A DNA stretch of 64,000 nucleotides from Branchiostoma floridae (taxonomy: Eukaryota > Chordata > Leptocardii > Amphioxiformes > Branchiostomatidae): contig NC_049991.1 of NCBI RefSeq assembly GCF_000003815.2, positions 6,703,390 to 6,767,389 of the forward strand, written 5' to 3'. This document shows, piece by piece, positions 1 through 9,200 of the stretch; the first letter of the stretch is position 1, and every line of letters begins with the position of its first letter. Made by a program: the position numbers and the translations under genes. The notes below the pieces were generated by a model. The model saw nothing but the letters and a program-made list of their open reading frames with translations. It ran no database searches and had not been told where the DNA came from.

Positions 1-792
1 GGTATCTTGATTTTAATGTACGCGTTGTTTTCGAAATAAACCCCGATTTACCATAAAGCCGACTAAAACATTCAGAGGACTTTTTTGTCGCAAAAAAAGT
101 CAAACCAGTACGAAATTGAAGTGTAAATAGTATAATTGTCGACATTTATTTAATAAAGATGCTTACTAATAGGCACATGGAAGTTCTTTAGCTCTAAATG
201 ATTTCCCAGAACAGACACGGGGGTCGAAACCAACTTGCCAGATTTAAAAAAATCTCGGCGAAAATAACACAACAGTGCCGCAGTGAACGAAACCCGCAGT
301 GCCGCACCAGTGCTCTTTACGCAGTGAGATGAACACACCTTAATCTGGATGTTATAGACATAGCATATTACTAATGCAGGGATGCACTTTGCTTGTTATG
401 TAACGAATCACACGGTACTTTCACATTACTCAGTCACTACCATTACTCCTATCACCCGCAATTTTCCCGCTGTTGCCTCCGTCTCGTAATTAAAAAGGAA
501 GGCAGCGAGGTATAAGTAATAACGTAATTACTGTGAGTGGCCATTAAAGTCCAACCTTCTACCATCCATCTTACACTAATCATCCGGGTGTCGCTTCGTG
601 TCTTCGTAAATATTCATTCAAGAATGCAAGAAATGCCTTAAAAAAAGCATCACTGAAAAAAAAAGATGTTGAGGGGCTATAACATGGTGGTGGTGGTATG
701 TTATAAAGTTATTGATCATTAAATGATTTATCATAAATCGATATTGGGCGTGGTCACAAAATCATAGGAGTGATGTTGATGTTATTTTACAC

Positions 793-1068
793 ACTTGTTA
801 CACACACACAAACAAAACACGCGCACTCACTCAATTCACAAACAAACACACACACACTTGTACGGAGATGTGCGCACCAACGCCTTCATAGATGGTATTT
901 ACACAAACATACATGTACACCTACATACACATACATACATACATACATACACACATATAGATACACACACATACATGTGTGTGTCATTCAGTCTAATAGT
1001 ATACAGACTATGAATTCATACACATGCATATACATACATACATGCATACATACACATACATGCATATA
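793..1068. repeat. CA / CATA microsatellite
   Basis: An impure simple repeat made of CACA runs, then ACATACAT runs around 925-960 and 1021-1065. The translated frames across it are rich in His and Thr and carry no domain signal, so they are not treated as genes. Confidence 0.9.
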
Positions 1069-2673
1069 TACAAAGAAACATACAACAGAAATGGAGAAGA
1101 GAGAAATTCCAACGAAGTTCTCTTTGGAAATATAGTTATCACAGATATGTTAGAAGTCCCCAATAACATACATGTATTCCTTATGAAATAATAACCTTGA
1201 CTCCAGGAAAAGCCAACTGTATGTGGCACAATTAAACAGACGACAGTTGAAATTAAACAACAGCTTGATTATACCTAAGTTACCTATAGATAAAGTCGAA
1301 GTATAATGATGTTATGAATATGCCACCAGTTGTCCCGAAATAGAACAAGAAAGGCCAAGGTCTTTTCGCCTTTACATTTGCTTTATCACCTCCATGAAAT
1401 ATTCAGTGCCGTTATACTTTCACTAGCGTTTGTGTGTCTGTCTGTAAACAATATAACTCATGAGCTCAAGAACAATTGGATGGATTGGATTTCATACTTG
1501 GTGTGAGTGGGGTGTGATGAACACTGAAAATGGTTAGATTTTGGGCCCCCTAGCGGCTTTACTTGGTACTGCAATGGAACGTCCGGTTTTTATATCTGGT
1601 GTTCTGAACAAGCTACGGACACGGTTTTTAGGCATTGAATAGCTGGGGGGTGGTGCTTATGTGTAAACAATTAATTATGTACGAGCCAAGGTCAGAAACA
1701 GTTCAGATGTCCTTGGAGACTTCAGCAGAAACGTCTGGGTATTTTGAAATTCTGAATCCTTGCTGGTGAATGGAAAACTTGGCAAAGGTAATGATTTAGC
1801 TAAAACAAAAAGAAGAGAATTATTTTCGTTAGCTTCAAAGTATCTCTGTGTTGGTAGACGTCACAATGAAGAGGGATTGGAAATATTCAAAACTATTGTA
1901 AAATTGGCATCTATTCAAATTTTCAACTATACCTGTCTTTCAAACTGAATAAACTCATTCACAGCTTCTCTAATATGCAAATCACATACACTTTGCTCAG
2001 TGAGTTGTGGCTCAAGTATGACATCTTCCATCTGTGTCAAGGGATTTGTTTTCATTTAAAACATCTAAAAAATTTCGGCTGCTTATCCATTCATTCCATA
2101 CTACGTTATGCAGAAAAAAGCAACTCGTAATTCAGTGAACAGTGGCTCAAATGTGGCAGGCAGCCTATAACGTCCTCCGTCTCCTTCCATGGATATATTT
2201 TCCTTGTTTAAGTGAAAGTTGTTATGTGTACCAACAAATATGCGACTGTAATATTACCTTTCGACCTCTATTACTGTAGAAGACGTGACCCATAGTGACT
2301 CCCCTAAATACTTTCTAACTTTCTCTCTCAGACAACTGCTGATAGGTACCTGTCATTACGAAACTTGGGGGTCAATAAGAAACGCATCAGCCAAATTACT
2401 TCTAACTGTCTGTGCCGCCTTGCAAATAGGGACAAGCCTGGGTAATAGTAGCGTGATTATACCCGCTGATTCTCGACTGTAACTCCGGTATTCCAGCGGA
2501 TGATTTTGCCTGTTTGCCGCGACGGTTGGTGTTCAATAACCCGTCTCCCGCGCTGTAAAATTGACCTTGGCTTTGGAGACATTATGGCTGCAATTCTGTC
2601 TGCATGCGGATTAGTAGGTGTTTGTTAAGGTTTTGTAAGCAACGTGGAGAGGATTTGCTATTCCGCTTGCAAC

Positions 2674-2773
2674 NNNNNNNNNNNNNNNNNNNNNNNNNNN
2701 NNNNNNNNNNNNNNNNNNNNNNNNNNNNNNNNNNNNNNNNNNNNNNNNNNNNNNNNNNNNNNNNNNNNNNNNN
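2674..2773. other. Assembly gap (100 N)
   Basis: A run of 100 N, probably a fixed-size scaffolding gap. The true length is unknown. Confidence 0.99.
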
Positions 2774-3117
2774 ATCTGCGCTTATGCATGGTCCATTATA
2801 ACCCTTTTTACGAGCTCAACTAGGGCCGGCATCTGGCTTCTGTCACTCATAGAAATAAGAGGATTTCAGGCATGGCTCATGTGAACATTTTCAAGCATAA
2901 ATTAGGCAAATCTGAACCTCTGCATTAACTGTGTCTTAGCCTTGATATCCTTTGAAATTCAAATTGTCTTCAGGTTGACTTTACCTTACCTTTGTTTTCT
3001 TTGGAATCCAACTTGTCTTCAGTCTGAATTGTCTTACAACGTTCCTATTGGACATCTGAAATTGTCTTCATTCATAGTTAGAGTATAAAAGACATGTTTC
3101 TTCCAGATCTCTTCAGT

Positions 3118-3159
3118 GTCACTGACGAAGGATAGTGGATTCTATCCGAAACGTCTGAC
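3118..3159 (+). ncRNA. Hammerhead-ribozyme-like motif in a Penelope-type repeat
   Basis: In order: GTCA (helix I strand), the core CTGACGA, a hairpin whose arms GGATAG and CTATCC are perfectly complementary (helix II), GAAAC, the cleavage triplet GTC, then TGAC, which pairs back with GTCA. Helix III would be only the AC/GT pair, as described for the minimal hammerheads of Penelope-like elements. The downstream sequence (CATATCCAGTTGCTTGAGTA) recurs, sometimes inverted, near 50.4-50.6 kb, so this is part of a dispersed repeat. All core positions match the consensus by eye. Activity is not shown. Confidence 0.55.
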
Positions 3160-4935
3160 CGTTTGAAAACCATATCCAGTTGCTTGAGTAACTACTTTTT
3201 GGTGTATCTTATCAGTGCCTGGATGTCTAACCTACATCGACAAATCTGAACCTCATTTAGATAATTTGTGAGACCATGGTTCAATAGCCTTCTTTGCTGA
3301 CTCGGAGATAGAATTTTCATACTTAAAACAACTTGTGTTATTTGGGTAAAGATGATCAACTGATGTAGGTTATATACAATGGGACATATTTTCATAACGA
3401 ACAAGAAACATTATACCACGTCACTCACGAAGCTTAAATCTTTATCGAAGGTTTGAGGTTGTAGATCTTTCTGAGTTTTCTTTAGCTTTCTTGAGTTAGA
3501 AATAAGATGTGACATCAGGGGCGTTTTGTATCAGTTCTACAGATCATGTTGACAAACTGTGGCTTTTTTTGGCCTTGTCAGCTTTTTTTGGTAATAATTA
3601 TTTGGATTAATTCCAAAATCAGACTTTTAATTGGCTTCTCGGTAAGACATTTTGGTCAGTACACATATAAGGTGATGTTTTATAAAGGACCATATACGTT
3701 TATGAGAATAGAAACGTTTCATTTATACAGAAGCTTTCCGTTTACAAGACCATTTACCGTCATGCACATATTTTTTCAGCACAACTAATTATAACATGCG
3801 TACAATGTATTTGAAACGGATAGTGTCGTAACCAACCATTCTGTGCGTTTACTACGGTCTGTAATCTACTGACAAATTGCTCCCGAAGCAAGGCTTTTAG
3901 GGTTACATGCGACATAATGGCAATCTTAACCGCTGAGGCTATGTTGATTACATGGATGCCATCCGTCCGTCCATACATTTTCGGCCGTTTGAAAAAAAAA
4001 AAATCATACTTTAATCGTACAAAGCTGCTGCAAACTGAGAAAGTATAAATGCCGTAAATTGCAAAGATGATATTGGACTAGGGATACCCATGTAATTAAA
4101 TGGCAATATAAATTCAAAGGTAAAAAAAGACGTTAAAGAACAAAAAATGAAGATGTTTTGCCATTTCATTTTCATTTCTTACGTTCGCATCAGTCCGGAG
4201 TTCCCAGAGGATGTCATCCTTATAATTAAATTGGCATGGCCTAAGACCCAGGAAAAAATGAGGCGTTTGCTTGTACAATACCAAACCTAGACTTTTTTGT
4301 GTCGACCATTGGCTAGCGTTTTAATTTTTCAAAATCTAATATCTGAGTGATGATAATGTTGGAAAATCGTTTACCAACATATTTTCAACAATTTTGTTGC
4401 AAAAAGAAAATTGCCGTACAATTCTAATGACATTTGTGTGATTGAGATATGACGTTAAAATGCAAGTTGAAAAAAATCAACATTCAGTTATTCTTGAGCA
4501 ACATTTTGTTGATCACTCCAGTCTAAATCTAAATAAAAACACCAACAAGCCAATTTTTCAGGAACCGAAAACATAGCATTATTTTATCTCAGCCTAAGCT
4601 GTGCCGAAATTTCCTGACGTCTGTGACTGACATAATCCAGATGCCCTGGCCCTCTTGTCGTAAAACTGGTGATAATGGACCAAACTCTGATGTTTTATTG
4701 CACTACATCCAAACGTTTATTAACACACACATATTGCGATTGGCAGGCAGATGACATGTACGTTTTACGGTTGTAGGTAAGATTTTGTACACATGAGTGG
4801 CGGATGAATACCCATGAAGGGCTATGTTAAGGATTTCATGCAGCTGTGAAGTTTGAGTTTAAGTTTATTTTGTGCATAGTCATCATTTTCGTTTCGTTGC
4901 GGTCATTTTCTGACCTACGAAGGTAGCTTGTGCAC

Positions 4936-5033
4936 TCACAAAGATACACACACACACTCACACAGACGCATACACACACACTCACACAAGCGCACACACA
5001 TACACAAACAAACTCACACAAACAAACAGACAC
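4936..5033. repeat. CA-rich simple repeat
   Basis: Impure CACA/ACTCACA tract. The opposite-strand frame is almost entirely Cys, Val and Ser and is an artefact of the repeat. Confidence 0.85.
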
Positions 5034-5384
5034 TGATACTAAGAAACTGCATCTAAGATAATCTTCTTAGCGAAGGCGAAAGCAAGGGCATTTATATACA
5101 GAGATTACTGGTGCAGTCTGGTGCTAGCAGTGCAAAAGCGCCCCTAGCAGAAATAGGCAAAAGTGCAGTTTGCAATTGCCATATTTGAAACTTGCGTCTA
5201 CATGTACATGTCGGGCGCAATCTTTATGCAGAAACTAAGAAATAGCCTTTGACATCAATTTTATATTCTATTTGTTGAGCAGCAGGGCTACTTATTTGAG
5301 AAGGTCACATAAAAATACCAAAATTTTCCTGTCCATACATTGTAAGACAAATGAATTGGCACTTTTTGGCACTATTGTTTTGTG

Positions 5385-6074
5385 TCCATTCCAAGACACC
5401 ATGCGGGTGTTTGTTGCCATTGTTTAGAATTGATTTTAAAGTTTTGTAATTATATGTCTAGGACATTTGATACTTCAGAAATATTTCTAACACTGTTTCA
5501 ACTTTATAAATATTTCCCTGGTCCTGTAAAACTTTGGAAATATTCATGGTGTGGAATTGGATACTTCTAATGGTTTCTAAATAATGATAACAGCATTCTA
5601 CCATTATTTACCATTTTCTACCATTTTTTTGTAAATGGTTCGGTGGGCTGGGAAGATAGCAATTCACACATCCTTGCAAAGTATGGTTGGGTGCCATGCA
5701 ACAATGGCCCACCACAAAGGATCCACCAGTGCCCAGCAGTGAAATCTAAAAATATACAGATGCAACAATAGGGCTTACTTTTATGGAGACAATAAACTAA
5801 TTTTACCATTTGGCCAGGTTTACCATTTTTTGTAAATATTTGTAAATGTGAAATAATCACAGAGAGGTTTCACAATTATTCTAAATAAAGATATTTTTGT
5901 ACAGTTACTTTCAAAATGTTTCTAAAATATTCAAAGAAATTCAAATAAATGAGTATTTTCTTAGTCAATGTTTTGAAAATAATTTAATTATTGTGGCTCA
6001 GATATTCTTTTATTCAAAATAATTCAGACTAATTATAAATATCGCCTAAAAACCCTCATGGTGTCTTGGAATGG
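5385..6074. mobile_element. MITE-like element, about 0.69 kb
   Basis: The ends are inverted repeats: TCCATTCCAAGACACCATG at the left and its reverse complement at the right. The interior is AT-rich and contains repeated TTTACCATTT words and no coding capacity. No clear target-site duplication is visible, so the superfamily is not assigned. Confidence 0.6.
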
Positions 6075-6170
6075 ACTCTACCGTCAGCTCATATTTTATT
6101 TCTTTATGTATTATCATAACAAATTCTATATAATTGTAAAGGATAATAAACAGGCTTTCCAATGGTATAT

Positions 6171-6176
6171 TTTATT
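6171..6176 (-). terminator. Polyadenylation signal of CCDC137
   Basis: AATAAA on the minus strand, 105 bp beyond the CCDC137 stop codon. Its position and orientation fit the mRNA 3' end. Confidence 0.6.
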
Positions 6177-6281
6177 GAATCTATACATTAAAAGCAGCAA
6201 CAAAGAAACAATCAAATGTAAGTTTTTAAAAGTTTAGCTGAAACTATTCTGTATATATATAGTTATGGTATTTACATTGAC

Positions 6282-9200
6282 TCATATGTCTCCAATTATT
6301 ATCTTTTTTACTGGAGGTGGTGCCAAGCCACTAAGTTTAGCCTTCTTGGCAGTCCTGTACGCCTGGACCACTCTTTCTCTTTCAGCCTCCAACATCCTCT
6401 GTTCTGCTGCTGATCTCTCTTTTCTCTTCTTGCTCTGTTTAGATGTTGATGTTGTTGTCTTACTTTTGGAACTCAAGAGGCTGTTAAGAAGGAGCGTCTT
6501 TTTGCCAGGCTGAAAACAAAGAGACATTGTTGGTTATTTTGTTTATAAAAACAAAATGGTCAGACGTTTCAGATGGTATCCACCATCTTTCGTCAGTGAC
6601 TGCTTGAGTAACTGCTTCTGGGACCTGTTGGTTCTGAGTCCAATGCCCTAACTGTTAGGCCACATAGACATGTTGATTTGGTTTGCATAATTGGTATTTA
6701 ACCATCTTTAGGCATAAAAAAATTATTTTGTACAAAAAGCTGTATAAGATCAGACTATTTAATCTGATTCAGTGACACAAGCACGGACCCTAACCTTTTT
6801 ACTAAGACTATAAGAGTGGCAGGTTCTTAAGTGAGCTCAAGGTGTGGCTCTCCTCAAACACGGGACCTCAGCCTTAAATATGTTCCATCCAAGAGGACAT
6901 CCTTAACCAAAGCTAGCTACTTACATGTATTTTTACCTGAGCCCAGTAAAGAAATAGGTGTTTAGTGCCTTTCAAAAGGGCCTAAAATTGTTGGCTACCA
7001 ACAGTACCCGGCCTGGGAATTTGAACCTAAAACTTTAGATTTTCTATAATTCCAAGTTAACATCATCTGAAAAGCCTTGTAGTGACTTGGAATCAACTCT
7101 ATTATTGTACAGTATTATATGATGTGTTGGTGGTGACTGTTCTAAGATCTAGCCAACTTTAGCAACCTTGCAGAGTCACTCATAGCTTTAGGTGGTTTCT
7201 GTCTGGCTGTCAGAACATTAAACCACTGTGAAAACAACACTCGTTTGTCTCCTTACTTAGAAATTAATGTCAACTAAATAAAATGCATTTTGTTCCGCAC
7301 CAAAATGAGTACATACCTTGTTATTTGTAGTGGCCTTCCTGGGTTTTGCTGTGAGTTCTGGTGGTTGTGACACAACCTCCCCAAACTGTACATGGTCAGT
7401 CAGCCTCCTCTGTTCCTCCTCTTCTGCTGCTCTTTCTTTTCTCTTAGCTTTCAACTTCTCCCTCTTCTTATTCACATGACTGTGGGATTAAAAACAGAAT
7501 CTTAATAAAGGTAATCTGAGCAATATTAGAGCATTAAAAGTGGAAATATTCTGGATGAGGCAATCTGCATAAAATTGTTGTCTACTGCACTACATATAGT
7601 ATATTCCCACATTTACATCATTATTTCATACTTTGGTTAAAAATGACACAGAAACATGCCTTGCTAGGAATTCCTAAATATTGTAACCCACAAAAATTAG
7701 ACTTCACAGCATCCTCACACCACTGCGGCATCAAATATTTGCTCCTTGAATATTGTTATGGAATGGAATAGAGTTGCTTCATTATATTACGTAGAAACGT
7801 GCCCCAAAAATTGTCTTTGATAAATTTAGTTCTACAACCATGGATGTATTTTGTTTATGTCTCAGGGGCCTTAAACTTTGACATATTACCCAACATGCAT
7901 TACACTGTGCATGAGCAGCTCAAACTGTGAACTGCCTTATATACTTGCTGTTTAGTTTAGTATGTGGGGAAGGACAACTTCAAGCCAACCGTTCACACTT
8001 ACGCCACATCTTCAGAAAAGACGCTGGAGCCGCATGTTCCCCGTTTAGGAACTTTATTCGAACCGACACACAACAAACATGTTTCGCTTCCTCAGTGTTA
8101 TGGGCTCGAATGAGCACAGTACAGCATGTCCTTGGCTGGTCCTATAGGCTGGGTGCATAGTGCACTGACCAGATGCAAGGTGCCCTAGGTGGCTTAACCA
8201 ATCACACTTCAGCAAGGTAGTGCAGTCTGCTCTTAGACTAGTGCATTACGGTTGGCTTCAGGTTGTCCTTCCCCACATACTATACTTATTCTTACTGTTT
8301 AGTTTTTGCCTTCTGTTTCTTCTTCTTCTCCTCCTCCTCCAGTGGGTTGATGTCGGGCATCCACTTGGCTTTCTCGTACGCCACCTGCGTGGCCATGTGC
8401 ATCCGCTCCACAAACCGCTTCTCCGATTCCCACGGCTTCCGCGTGAAGTCCGGTACCTCCTCCACTGGTCTGCCGTCCTCCGGTTGGTCAGGACCTACGC
8501 GCTGTACGGGAAAACCCGCTGTGTGGAAAACAGATGGTAAAATTAATTATTAGTATATGAAGCATAACTTGAGCTATTCACATACCAAAAAATCCTGATG
8601 ATCTGTCATCTACATCGGCTACATATAGTGGCGAGAAGCAGAACTCCAGTCAAGCTCTGAGGAAGATGTCTGACAGACATCGAAACGTAAGCAAGTAAGT
8701 TTAATTTTGTTGTGTACAAGAATTCTCATATATCCTATATTCTACCTTCTTGACTTATTCCCTTTCAAACCCTGAAACTAAACCGGCGCCTGCAGTTCTA
8801 AAAAAAGCTGCTAGGGGGCCCAATCCTGCAACACTTATTCTCTGTTCAAAGAGCTATCTACCACCAAAAAACCATGACCACAGTATGTCAAGAACTCGAG
8901 ATGTCAAAACCGGAAGTTCCACTGAAGTACAGTAACATGCCACTAGAGGGCCCAAAATCTAATCGTTTCCAGGTGTCATGAAGACCTACTCAGATACCAA
9001 ATATGAATACAATTGGTTAGTTATGTTGTTCTTCTACACGGAAGTATACACTCTACAATTTAAGTCACTAGGATTACTGATACCAAATCAAGAATTACTA
9101 TACCTTTTGATGCCTCTGTGTTCTTTGGTTTCCCCTTCTGTTGTTCTGTCATTTCTTGCTGTCCTGTTCTCTTTTTTGCCTTGCCCACCTTCCCTCCCTG

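Larger units (their letters stand above)
1..5384. other. Gene-poor 5' region
   Basis: I see no recognisable coding exon here. All open frames are short, and several are produced by CA-rich microsatellites. The region holds a CA/CATA microsatellite, a hammerhead-like Penelope-type repeat near 3.1 kb, a CA-rich tract near 4.95 kb, and a 100-base assembly gap. A stretch at about 1505-1610 is related, on the opposite strand, to about 8925-8990: both contain a GATTTTGGGCCC core followed by CTAG and a GGCWTGTTAC-like stretch. It is therefore a dispersed repeat. An upstream neighbour's regulatory DNA could be present, but nothing in the sequence shows it. Confidence 0.6.

Noticed and set aside
770-1135. 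121-codon open frame
   Set aside because: It is a translation of a CA/CATA microsatellite.
8020-8110. Another hammerhead (CTGAGGAAGCGAAAC, minus strand)
   Set aside because: There is no helix II between the two core halves. It may only be a related repeat sequence.
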